In this document: piece after piece, positions 1 through 8,200 of the stretch | Position numbering within the stretch: position 1 is the first letter of the stretch | Layout: every line of letters starts with the position of its first letter | Assembly (NCBI GenBank): GCA_949290035.1 | Contig: CASEQO010000072.1 | Span: 1-11,113, forward strand | DNA: 11,113 bases | DNA from: an uncultured Mycoplasmataceae bacterium | Lineage (GTDB): Bacteria; Bacillota_I; Bacilli_A; Mycoplasmatales; Mycoplasmoidaceae | Direction of reading: 5' to 3' | Notes under the pieces: generated by a model | Databases searched by the model: none | What the model saw: only the letters and a program-made list of their open reading frames with translations | What the model was told of the DNA's origin: nothing | Position numbers and translations under genes: made by a program

Positions 1-830
1 AGTTTATTTCATCATAATTTTGTTTCTATGTAATATTTATCTTTAACTAATAAGTTTCTTAAAATAATTATTGCAAAAACTATTAGCATTGCAATACTAT
101 ATCAAAATATAGTATTAAATGGATATGTTAAATTTAATATATTTTGTAAAAATCCATATTCACAATATCAATTTCTAACATTATCTGGTTTTATTCAATC
201 TCCTTTTTTAAGCCCAGTTGTATTACACTCAATATTAAATAAATTACTAATAATTGTTATATATAAAATAAACAATCCAATAAATATTAATGTTCCTAAT
301 ATGCTTCATTTAGTAAATTTTTTAGAATTTAATATAACTATTAAAGATAAGATCATAACTATATAATGTGAACTAAACATTAGATAATTAGGATCATCAC
401 CTATAAATATGAATTTTCATATTGGTATATCTACATGATCAATAAATATAAGATTACCAAATATAGTTAATGCTCCACCTAGAAATCCATATAATGATAA
501 AACTTTGGAAGTGTTTCTAGTTTTATCAAATATTAATGATATAGGCAATAACATAGAAATCATAGGACATAAATCTAATAAAAATATTTTACTAGTTCTA
601 AATGAATATGTATATGGATCATATTCAATAAAGAAATTTATATCATTTTCTTTAAAAAATTGAATATCTCTTACATATCTAAATAATATAAAATATGTTA
701 AATACAAAATAGAAATTATTAAATAAAAATAATAATTTCTAAAAACTACTTTTGTTCATTTGTTAAATATAATAACTAATATTATTGAAAACAATGATAT
801 TAATAATATTAAAATACCTAGATTACTCAT
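1..830 (-). CDS. Multi-pass membrane protein, TMEM164/YwaF-like pattern (C-terminus beyond the window)
   Basis: ATG at 828-830; 276 residues are visible without a stop when TGA is Trp, so only the last few codons are probably missing. About seven hydrophobic helices. It is a clear paralog of the protein at 2841-3812: both have an FRY motif after the second helix, a helix with LLDLCP / MLDICS (Cys88 here), a following LGGALTIFGN / LGGVMNLVFN helix, and a helix beginning SSHY / IMHY (His155 here). A Cys in one helix and a His about 70 residues later, with a Gly-rich helix between, resembles the TMEM164/YwaF (TIGR02206) integral-membrane family. This is pattern recognition, not a search result; it may instead be a Mycoplasma-only DUF family such as DUF5378. 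Last visible gene of the operon, 18 nt after the preceding stop, with no convincing Shine-Dalgarno, so translation is probably coupled. Function unknown; a role in membrane lipid acyl transfer is only a possibility. Confidence 0.8.
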
Positions 831-848
831 ACTATTATTATAGTAGCA

Positions 849-1397
849 CTAATTATAATTGAAAATTCAAAATTTATCTTTTCTATAAATAGCATAAATT
901 GAGTAAATTAAACATATTAGTGATGATGTTAATAAAAGAGAAGAACTAAATATACAAAGTGAATCTGCATAATTTTCAAAATCTAAATTTTTTAAAACAT
1001 TTATAGTTTTATTTATATTATTAGAATATTTAGAATATTCAATATCACTTGGTATTTCTTGATAATTTAATAAAGAAATATTACTCATTAAAACATTTCT
1101 TTCGCTATTGTTATGACTAAGATAATAAACAAAATTATTGTAATTATTAGTATTAAAATTATATGGAAAAAATTTTTCTAAATTATTCTTATAGAAAACA
1201 TAAAAATAATTAATTGAATTTATGTCATTATTTTTAAGATATTCTATATAATTAAATGATTCTTTTAAATTTTTATAGTTATTATCTATTAAATTAAATT
1301 GTTTATTATATATATTTGATTTAATTACCATGTATATGTCCAATGGAATAGGCAAAATAGAAAATATAAATAATGATATTTTTAAAATGTTTCTTAT
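849..1397 (-). CDS. Membrane protein, probable 3' part of a frameshifted gene (with 1394-1723)
   Basis: Open from the upstream stop at 1410-1412 to TAG at 849-851. No ATG or GTG lies before the first hydrophobic segment. The possible starts are ATA at 1397, TTG at 1355 and ATG at 1331; the last two would cut into or remove the first helix (RNILKISLFIFSILPIPLD). The product has that N-terminal helix, an Asn/Tyr-rich outside domain of about 110 residues, and a C-terminal helix (SSSLLLTSSLICLIYSIYAI) with a basic tail. The reading frame joins that of the ORF at 1394-1723 by one -1 shift inside a ten-A run, giving a continuous protein of about 290 residues with four helices. That would match the topology of the neighbour at 1805-2776, including a basic loop before helix 3. 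I think this is the second half of one gene rather than an independent gene. Function unknown. Confidence 0.6.
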
Positions 1398-1723
1398 TTT
1401 TTTTTTAGTTTAAATTCTTTAACATTAATTTTAGTATCGTACAAATTATCATAAATTCTCTCTGCACTTCATTTATATGGTATTCATATTAAAGCTATAA
1501 AGAAAAAAAGCGACACAAAGAAAAATACAAATGATAACGAAACAAAAACTATGTTTATAGTTGTATTTAATTTAAAGATAAAGAAAAATAAAAATATATA
1601 AGTAGCAGAAATTATTAATAGTAAAAAAGATAAAATAAGTAAAATATAGAATCCAAAAATCACTATTTCTTTTCTAGAACGTAATTCTCTTTTATGATAA
1701 TTTCATCATTCAATTTTATCCAT
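1394..1723 (-). CDS. Small two-helix membrane protein, probable 5' part of the frameshifted gene
   Basis: ATG at 1721-1723 preceded by GGTGAT four bases upstream, which pairs with the 16S anti-Shine-Dalgarno; an in-frame ATG at 1735 lacks such a site. 109 residues: a charged start (MDKIEWWNYHKRELRSRKE), two long hydrophobic helices at about 21-50 and 54-81, then a charged segment ending KLKKK at a TAA. The three final lysines are encoded by a run of ten A (1397-1406 on the minus strand), directly before the stop. Adding one A or shifting by -1 would carry translation into the downstream ORF (849-1397). Either this is a truncated form and the full protein is made by slippage, or the gene is switched off by tract-length change, or it is decaying. 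The gap of 81 nt to the upstream stop is compatible with the same operon. Confidence 0.65.
1397..1406 (-). repeat. Ten-A homopolymer at a frame junction
   Basis: T10 on the given strand, A10 on the coding strand, at the end of ORF 1394-1723 and just inside the frame of ORF 849-1397. Runs of nine or more A are known sites of transcriptional slippage and of strand-slippage mutation; A AAA AAA is also a known -1 ribosomal slippery heptamer. Here a -1 event changes the stop into Ile-Arg-Asn and continues into a hydrophobic helix. Confidence 0.7.
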
Positions 1724-1804
1724 ATTTATCACCATTATTAAAATATTTAATAGTTTAAGTAATTAATTTTATAAAAAATCATAATTTAAACTTATAAATA
1801 AAAT

Positions 1805-2776
1805 CTATCCTACTCATTTTTTTAATTTATCAGTATAATCTTTTTGGATGATTATTTGAATAATTTGTTCTTTAGCCTCTTTTGATATATTTAAAGATTC
1901 AAAAAATAATTTATCTTTTAATTTTTCTATTACAGATTTATTTTGATTTTTACAAACATTACTATGTATTCTAGCTAATCAAGTTAAGTTAAGAAAAAAA
2001 GAAATAACTAAAAATATAGAAGCTAATATAGTATATAAATTTGGTTTTAATTTATAATCACAAACTTTATAAATTAATCCATTTTTATCTATTGAATAAG
2101 GCTCAAAATATCCTGATCATAAATAAAATATACTTCTATTAGTATTTTGTAAAGAATCTACATATGGTTTTTCAAATGCAACAAAAAATAAATATATAGT
2201 GCAAATAACCATTAAAAAATGAACTATACATTGAACATACATTAAAATAGATTTTTTTAAATTTCTGCAATCAATGAAAGTGTATTTATTAAAAATTAAA
2301 TTAGGTTTATATATTTCGTCAAACTTGTCTATAAAAAAAGTATTTTTAATTTTATTTCTAGAAATGAAAATTCAAGCAAAAGGAACAGTAAAGGCTCAAA
2401 TGCAACTAGATAAAATAGGTACTATCAATGTAGCTAACATAGGTGTTATAGTATATGTTATTTCTCCATTAATAATTTTTGCATTTCAAAGTGATGTTGC
2501 TGTATCTATAAATGCAAAACTTCCATCATCATTATAATAAACATCAACATCCATTATAGGAATTAAAGTAAATAAAAACAAAAAAATGTTACCTATAAAA
2601 AATATTAATCCAGACAATAATATCATTAATGGTAAATAAGTTTTATTTCTATATTCTTTATATGGTTTATATTCTTTTTTTAAAATTTTATTTATATCAA
2701 AATGTTGCTTTGGAGAATTACCAGACTCATCTGGTTTATCAAAATTATTCAAAGCATTCATTGCACTAAAAATCAT
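1805..2776 (-). CDS. Four-helix membrane protein of unknown function
   Basis: ATG at 2774-2776 with a strong AAGGA ribosome site seven bases upstream; 323 residues, ending TAG. The N-terminus is a soluble, polar segment of about 45 residues (Asn, Asp, Lys, Pro). Helices follow at about 48-75, 112-139, 176-200 and 248-270, with a basic tail ending KKWVG. Between helices 1 and 2 is an outside loop with DVDVYYNDDGSF; between 2 and 3 a charged loop (KFDEIYKPN, then CRNLKKSI); between 3 and 4 an outside loop with LWSGYFEPYSIDKNGLINY. That last loop loosely resembles WYPGYYNPVDLKGNPLID in the upstream neighbour. One of the few TGG codons of the window is at 2078-2080. I do not recognise the family. 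It follows the gene at 2841-3812 by 64 nt and is probably co-transcribed with it. Confidence 0.85.
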
Positions 2777-2840
2777 AATTTTATCCTTCTTCTTTTATTG
2801 TAAATCAATAAATTAAAAGTATATTAATTATTAGTAAATT

Positions 2841-3812
2841 CTACAAATAATATTTTGTTTTGAATAAAAATTTATTTAAAAACATGTATTCGTATTTATC
2901 AAACAATCACTTAATTAATAAAATTATTACAACAAACATTATTAAACATGCATAAGCAAAAACAGCACCTCATTGTCATTGTTTTATTGGGAAAATACTC
3001 ATAAATATATGATATGGTGGCCTAATTGGACTTGTTATAATATCACCATATCTATCTATTAAAGGATTTCCTTTTAAATCCACTGGATTATAATATCCTG
3101 GATATCAATCAATTATAGAAACATAATCACCAGCTGCTGCAGCTGTAACATGACTATAAATTTTTAAACTATAAGAACAAGCTATCACATATGAAATATA
3201 TATTATAGCTATTGCTAATAATACTAAATAATCTCTAATTTTAAACATTTTAGAATACATTAAAACTAACGATCCACCTATAATCATTCAATAATGCATT
3301 ATAAATGTTAATGGAGCGTCTTTTTGAACACCAAATGTTTTTGCACCTAAAAAGAAAGTATATGCATCTCATTGATAACTATTATATAATGGGATAGCAT
3401 TAAATACTAAATTCATTACCCCACCAAGAATACATAGTACAGAAATAGGTTTTAAAATATATTTATGTTTTCAATCAAATATTACTAAAAATAAAAATGC
3501 TATAGATAAAAAAGAACATATATCTAGCATTAAAACACCTGAGATATTATTCGATCTAAAATCACTAGGACTTAAATTAAATAAATCATAATTCACAACA
3601 TTATCAATTGCTATACCATATCTAAAAACAAAATAAATTACTATTAATAAAAATGATATTAAGGAACTAATGATTCATAATAATTTTTTATCTTTGGAAA
3701 ATTTATTTCTAATGTTTAGAATAAATTTATTTTCAGTATTTGGATAATAATATTTTAATCACATACAAAAAATTAATGAAAATATTAAAAACGATAGCAT
3801 TAAATATCCCAT
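2841..3812 (-). CDS. Multi-pass membrane protein, TMEM164/YwaF-like pattern (complete paralog)
   Basis: ATG at 3810-3812 behind GGGGTGAT, a good match to the anti-Shine-Dalgarno; 323 residues, TAG stop at 2841-2843. Seven likely helices at about 2-20, 44-64, 93-113, 118-140, 172-188, 194-212 and 284-308. Conserved with the gene at 1-830: FRYG after helix 2, MLDICS in helix 3 (Cys99), LGG in helix 4, MHYW opening helix 5 (His173). The Cys and His positions are those expected for the catalytic pair proposed in TMEM164-type acyltransferases, but the link rests on pattern only and homology must be tested. A four-alanine stretch and a tyrosine/proline-rich outside loop (IIDWYPGYYNPVD) lie between helices 6 and 7. 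First gene of the leftward operon, served by the promoter at about 4051-4079 through a long leader. Substrate unknown. Confidence 0.82.
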
Positions 3813-3932
3813 TAAATCACCCCACTATAAAATACTAACATATTTAATTAATTTTAGAAATTCATGAATTTAATTATAAATTAATCTAAAATTATATACT
3901 TTATTTTAGAGAATATACTTTCATAAAAAGTT

Positions 3933-3968
3933 AAAAAGTCAACATAATTGTTATTATCTTGACTTTTT
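3933..3968. terminator. Hairpin with T-run, possible bidirectional terminator or attenuator
   Basis: AAAAAGTCAA (3933-3942) pairs perfectly with TTGACTTTTT (3959-3968) around a 16-nt loop; T continues to 3970 on the plus strand, and on the minus strand the stem is followed by AACTTTTT. No plus-strand gene upstream needs ending, so it may act on leftward transcripts heading to 3812, or be a leftover. It shares its 3' arm with the left copy of the 23-bp inverted repeat, so the two structures exclude each other. Confidence 0.45.
3944..3966 (+). repeat. Left arm of perfect 23-bp inverted repeat
   Basis: Identical over 23 bases to the reverse complement of 4081-4103, and the match stops on both sides. 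The core reads ATAATTGTTATTATCTTGAC. The arm carries a TTGACT hexamer pointing inward. Confidence 0.95.
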
Positions 3969-4020
3969 TTCATAAATTACCTCAATATTTAAATTAAAGA
4001 AATAAAAATTCCAAAAAATT

Positions 4021-4026
4021 TATAAT
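4021..4026 (+). promoter_or_regulatory. Possible rightward -10 box TATAAT
   Basis: Perfect TATAAT pointing to the methyltransferase, about 80 bp ahead of its ribosome site, but without a recognisable -35 at 16-18 bp. It lies at the exact centre of the inverted-repeat segment. In this AT content a chance match is possible. Confidence 0.3.
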
Positions 4027-4050
4027 TCTAAAAATATTTTCATTATTAAT

Positions 4051-4079
4051 TTTATACAAAAGTATGAAATATTTGTAAA
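4051..4079 (-). promoter_or_regulatory. Leftward promoter, TTTACA - 17 bp - TATAAA
   Basis: On the minus strand TTTACA (4074-4079) is followed after exactly 17 bp by TATAAA (4051-4056), five of six matches to consensus in each box. Start of transcription would be near 4044, giving a leader of about 230 nt to the ATG at 3812. It lies wholly between the arms of the 23-bp inverted repeat. Confidence 0.55.
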
Positions 4080-4080
4080 T

Positions 4081-4103
4081 AAAGTCAAGATAATAACAAT
4101 TAT
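4081..4103 (-). repeat. Right arm of perfect 23-bp inverted repeat
   Basis: Reverse complement of 3944-3966 with no mismatch; 114 bp separate the arms. Its end abuts the methyltransferase ribosome site at 4104-4109, so pairing of the arms in RNA, or a protein bound here, would affect translation or transcription of that gene. Confidence 0.95.
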
Positions 4104-4109
4104 AAGGAG
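4104..4109 (+). promoter_or_regulatory. Shine-Dalgarno AAGGAG that decides the methyltransferase start
   Basis: AAGGAG followed by ATTAAATTATTC. ATT at 4110 directly touches the site and is too close; TTA at 4116 has a normal six-base spacing and stands just before the FEAFAGIGS motif. No ATG, GTG or TTG lies in this frame between the stop at 4080-4082 and the conserved motif. Confidence 0.6.
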
Positions 4110-4115
4110 ATTAAA

Positions 4116-5249
4116 TTATTCGAAGCGTTTGCAGGCATAGGATCCCAATATAAAGCTTTAAAAAATATTTCTAAAGAAAAAAAGTGAAACATAAAACATT
4201 CAGGTATTGTTGAATGATTTATTCCTGCAATAATAAGTTATGAATTAATTCATAATAATATCAAAGAGTTAAAAAAAGAAACTTTTTTACAAGAATATAA
4301 TTTAAGTAATGATTCAAAAAATCAAATTGATAAAAGTTTATGAAAAGAAAGATTTAAAAATAGTGAATTAGGATTTTTATTAAACTGTTCAAAGAATATA
4401 TCTAAAAACTATTTTGATATTAAATCTGTAAATGGAAAAAATATTGATGATGACATTGATATATTTACATACTCATTTCCATGTCAAGATATTTCTACTC
4501 AAGGAAAACAAAAGGGATTAGATAAAAACTCTAATACTAGAAGTAGTTTGCTTTGAGAAATTGAAAGAATTTTATATGAAATGAAAAATTCAGATAAAAA
4601 ACTTCCAAAATATTTATTATTAGAAAATGTTAAAGCATTGATAAATAAAAACCATTTAGAACAATTCAATAAATGAATTAATAAATTAAATAAACTAGGA
4701 TATGAATCAAAATATTACTTATTAAATTCAGTTAATTTTGGAAGCCTACAAAATAGAGAACGTGTCTTTTGCTTATCTGTTTTAAAAGAACATAAAAATA
4801 AAGTTAATTTTAAATTTCCTAATTTAGAAAAAATTAATAATAAAACAAATAGAAAATTAAAAGATATATTAAATGATTCATTTGAATATGAGAAAAAATA
4901 CATTAAATATAAAAATTCAAATTTTAAATTAACAAAAAATAATATTATGAAAGCATCATTAATTAACTACACATCATATAATAGTGAATCATATATTTAT
5001 GACATAAATTATTATGGTCCGACTCTAACCGCTTCAGGAGCTATGAGTAGATTAAAATTATTTTTTGACGAAAATAAAATAAGAGAAATGAAACCTATAG
5101 AATGTTTTCAATATATGGGATTTAATAAAAATGATTTCAATAAAATTAGTATTCATAATCTAATATCTGATAATAAATTAATTTATCTATGTGGTAATTC
5201 AATTAGTGTTGAAGTTCTAGAAGAAATATTTAGATCATTAAGGTTCTAA
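4116..5249 (+). CDS. C5-cytosine DNA methyltransferase (type II restriction-modification)
   Basis: Transfers methyl from S-adenosylmethionine to cytosine carbon 5 in a specific DNA site, protecting it from the partner nuclease encoded next. All signature motifs are present in order (numbering from TTA at 4116): motif I FEAFAGIGS at residues 2-10; motif IV with the catalytic cysteine in SFPCQD (Cys123); motif VI ENV at 170-172; motif VIII QNRERV from 212; a short recognition region with GPTLTASGA; motif IX-like REMKPIECFQYMGF from 323; motif X GNS at 360-362. Length about 377, normal for the family, so it should be active. The start is not ATG: TTA at 4116 fits the ribosome site best, ATT at 4110 is the other option. 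The protein begins at motif I and has no N-terminal helix-turn-helix extension of the kind used for self-regulation by M.EcoRII-like enzymes. Target sequence not deducible by eye. Confidence 0.93.
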
Positions 5250-5251
5250 TT

Positions 5252-6415
5252 ATGACTAATAAAATAAAATTTAATATAACTAATTATGATTTTAAAGTAA
5301 TTAAAATGAATGTTTTTTCTAAAAATAATATGTCAAATATTGATTACTATATATTAGTTGATCAAAATAACTATATTCATGATTATAAAATACATTTTAA
5401 TAATATAGAAATTAGAACATCAACAACAAAGAGCCATGAAAAAGTAAAAAGAAATAACTACTCATTATTAGTTAGAAAACAATTGATAAATAAATTAAAT
5501 TTAGAACATGAATTTAATGATAATTCTAAAAAGAAGGATGTATTTTATTTTGATAGCAAACAAATAAAAGAACTTAAAATAAATAAATATATTGAAAAAG
5601 AAGTTGTTTTTAAAAATATAACTTTTCAGAATATTGAATACATATTAACAGGAAGTAACCCAAGTGGTCAAGGTAATAAAAATGGATATTTAAAAACTAT
5701 ATATAATGATAAAGAATATGTATTTGGTTTTTTTATGCAAGTTGTAAACATAATAAAGAAAATTGAATATACTTTTAGTGATATATCATATAAAGAAATA
5801 TGAAATGAATGAAAAGAAAACAAAATAGAGACATATTCTTTTACTAGTTGAATTAATTCATCTAATTTATTAAAAACATATTTTAATAAATTCATTTTTT
5901 CTAATGAAAAAACACAAGAATGAAAAAAAATAAAATGTGATTTTGAAAAGGAAATGTTAAAAAATATAAATAATTATATAGATTTAGACAAAAAAATAAG
6001 TAAATTAAGAAATAAACAAAAAGATAACGTTAAAAATAGTTTTATATCAATTATAAATATGTGCAATTCATATTTTGAACATATTCAAATAGATAATCCA
6101 GAATATGCTCATATTAAACCTGTTTGAAAAATTAAACAAGAATTTTTAGAATCTAATGATGAAAATATATTGTTAGAAATTAGTGATAAATATAACTGCT
6201 TACCTTTACCCCCTGATATTCATAAAGGGTATGATAAACATAATTATTATTGAGACGACAAAGGAATAATTAACATCTTAAATAACAAAATTAATGATTT
6301 AGAAAGAGTTTTAAAATTTTCTAAAATAAATAATTCTTATATAAATGAGAAAGTTAAAAAATATCTAATAGATTATAAAAATATATTAATTGAAAAAAAT
6401 CTAATAAAAAAGTAA
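5252..6415 (+). CDS. Probable type II restriction endonuclease with C-terminal HNH domain
   Basis: ATG at 5252, two bases after the methyltransferase stop, with AAGG eight bases ahead inside that gene, so translation is coupled; 387 residues, TAA at 6413-6415. Three TGA-Trp codons come early in the second half (from 5801). The C-terminal part has an HNH-like pattern: YAHIKPVW (His287), then DKYNCLPLPPDIHKGYD (Asn315, His324), followed by YYWDDKG. Spacing and surrounding residues match the AHIxP...N.L.L...H..(F/Y)D layout of HNH nucleases of bacterial restriction systems; a metal-bound beta-beta-alpha active site is inferred. Residues 1-180, Asn/Lys-rich with predicted strands, resemble nothing I know and probably recognise the DNA site; a charged helical stretch (about 219-262) links the two parts. 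The role as partner nuclease is inferred from position plus the HNH pattern. Confidence 0.78.
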
Positions 6416-6440
6416 TAAGTATATAAACTTATTACTTTTT
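6407..6440. terminator. Bidirectional intrinsic terminator
   Basis: A perfect 14-bp stem (6407-6420 with 6427-6440), six-base loop, A-run on the left and T-run on the right, serving both strands. The stop codons of the two convergent genes (6413-6415 plus, 6432-6434 minus) lie inside the two arms. Confidence 0.88.
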
Positions 6441-8162
6441 GTTATTAACTAATTTAATTAACTTTTTAATATCTTTATTATCTCTAATATTGTCGTCATA
6501 ACTTAATATGGATAATATATTATGTCTAATAGCAATACTTATATTTTGTTCTTTTAATAAATTAATTAAACTATTAATTTCATCTTCTACTATGTTAGTA
6601 TGTGCGCCTACATAGTTATCAAATTCCATATAATACTTATCAGTATTTACTTTTATATATCCAATATAAACATCATCTTGATGAGCAACATAATTATAAT
6701 ATGTAATAGGCACTTGTACTGTTACACCTGCTCCTGGTGCATATCTAGAAATATTTTTTACTTTTGCTATTTTTTCAAATGATATTCCTACCATTCTGCA
6801 ATTTACAACTTTATTTGAATCTATTTCAATATCATCCTCACCTTCGCCTAATACATAAAAACAATCTGTATCGTACTTACAAACTTCACAATTGAAATAC
6901 TCATTAACTACATAGAAAGCAAAAAACTTTGCACTTTCTACACTAAATTCAGGTTTCTCTATAACATTTTTTATAATTTCAGTATGATCTTCTGAAGGCA
7001 TAATTGTCGTATTATACATATAATTAGTAGCTTTATAAATTCTATTATAAAACTCTAATATTCTTTTACCTACATTTCTTTTAAAATCTTCATAAGATAA
7101 TATAGGTTCATTTAAAAATTGATCAACTATTGATTTAAAATATTTTTCTAAAATTAATGATTTATTTTTAAATGTATATCTATTAAATATAAAACTACCA
7201 TGTTTTTGTCATAATAATTCTGGAGGTAAATCATCAGAATATCTAGCTTCTTGTAAAAATGATTCTTGTGTTCAAGGAGTAAATACCATTCTAAATTGAA
7301 CATCATTAGTTCTTCTTCATTTATATCTACTTTCAAATTCATCATTTTCTAAAGCAGAATAATTGTATTTTTGATTATACTCTTTTTGTTCAAAAGAAGC
7401 TTTAGGTCCTTCATAAAAAAATTCTAATTCAGAACATGATTCCATAAATGCGAAAGTAGAATTTGTTGTTTCTATAGCGTGAGCTGGATGAGAATATGAT
7501 GCATAAATCGTTTCATAGTGTGTTGTTGAACGAATTTGACCTGTAGAATCTTTAGTAACAACTTGATATGGAACAGATATTGATCCAGTATATTCTTGCA
7601 AATATTTTTTATGTTCTTGTTTAGCCACATGAATAATAATTTTATTATCTAATATACCTCAAGAAGTATTATAAGGATTAATAGTGTCATTTTCTTCATG
7701 TGATTTTAATAATGATGCACTATCAAGATCTTGCACAAGTTTAGGAAGAACTGGACCCATATTTCTATAAGGAAAAATATTACTAAAATTATCTATAATT
7801 CTATATAGATTTTTAGCCAACATTGGATGATATTTAAATTTTTCTTCTTGTAATCTTTTACATTCACTCAATAAAATATCTTTATTCCTTTTTAAAGTCT
7901 TATATTTCTTACGAACTCAATAAAAAGGAATTATTGTTATAAATGATAATGGTAGCAATGCATATTTATATAGTAAATACATTTTTTCTGAATGATTACT
8001 TTTATATTTCTTAACAGAAGAATAATATTGTTTTTCTATTTCAAAGTATTCTTCAGGTGTATCATCAGCATATCACTTTAATTTTTCGTCATTAAAAACA
8101 GCATTAAATTTTGGTCACAATTCCTTGTTTCAATAACTTCCATTTTTTTTAGTACTACTCAT
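6432..8162 (-). CDS. Membrane-anchored protein of unknown function, downstream partner of lemA
   Basis: ATG at 8160-8162 with AAGGA six bases ahead; 576 residues, fully open when TGA is Trp (TGA at 7317, 7659 and others). A charged N-terminus of about 60 residues is followed by one hydrophobic segment (about 61-83, YALLPLSFITIIPFYWV) with basic residues after it, then a soluble domain of about 490 residues. Visible features: a helical, Lys/Glu-rich stretch at 84-110, FPYRNMGPVLPKLV, a Tyr/Thr/Ser-rich strand region (SISVPYQVVTKD...YETIYASYS), a WRRTND...FTPWTQ motif, a Cys pair CEVCKYDTDC, and a basic helical C-terminus. I do not recognise the family with certainty; DUF3137 proteins often neighbour lemA and are one candidate. 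Codons 5-7 hold an A8 run. Located 70 nt after the lemA stop, probably read by leakage through the intervening hairpin. Confidence 0.85.
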
Positions 8163-8200
8163 TTTATGTCCTTGTTATTAATTTTATATTAATTAGACAA

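Larger units (their letters stand above)
3813..4115. other. Divergent intergenic control region
   Basis: About 300 bp without a gene, between the leftward membrane operon and the rightward restriction-modification pair. It holds a perfect 23-bp inverted repeat, a local hairpin with a T-run, a good leftward promoter, a rightward TATAAT box and the AAGGAG site of the methyltransferase. The stretch 3830-3930 shows only AT-rich sequence. Confidence 0.8.

Noticed and set aside
2274..2537. Plus-strand ORF within 1805-2776
   Set aside because: Antisense shadow of a minus-strand gene with a good ribosome site; no ribosome site or family pattern of its own.
3959..3987. Rightward promoter using TTGACT in the left arm as -35
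   Set aside because: The hexamer is good, but at 16-19 bp spacing only TCAATA-like sequence is present, a poor -10.
3944..4103. Terminal inverted repeats of an insertion sequence or MITE
   Set aside because: The enclosed 114 bp holds no gene, no target-site duplication flanks the arms (outer bases differ), and the arms fit tightly to regulatory signals; not excluded without a genome-wide search.
5668..5895. Minus-strand ORF within the nuclease gene
   Set aside because: Shadow of the continuous plus-strand frame when TGA is read as Trp; no ribosome site.
6432..8162. Several short ORFs in one frame that look like a broken gene
   Set aside because: All interruptions are TGA, which is Trp here; the frame is one intact gene. 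The same holds for 9034-11113, 8233-8889, 4116-6415, 2841-3812 and 1805-2776.
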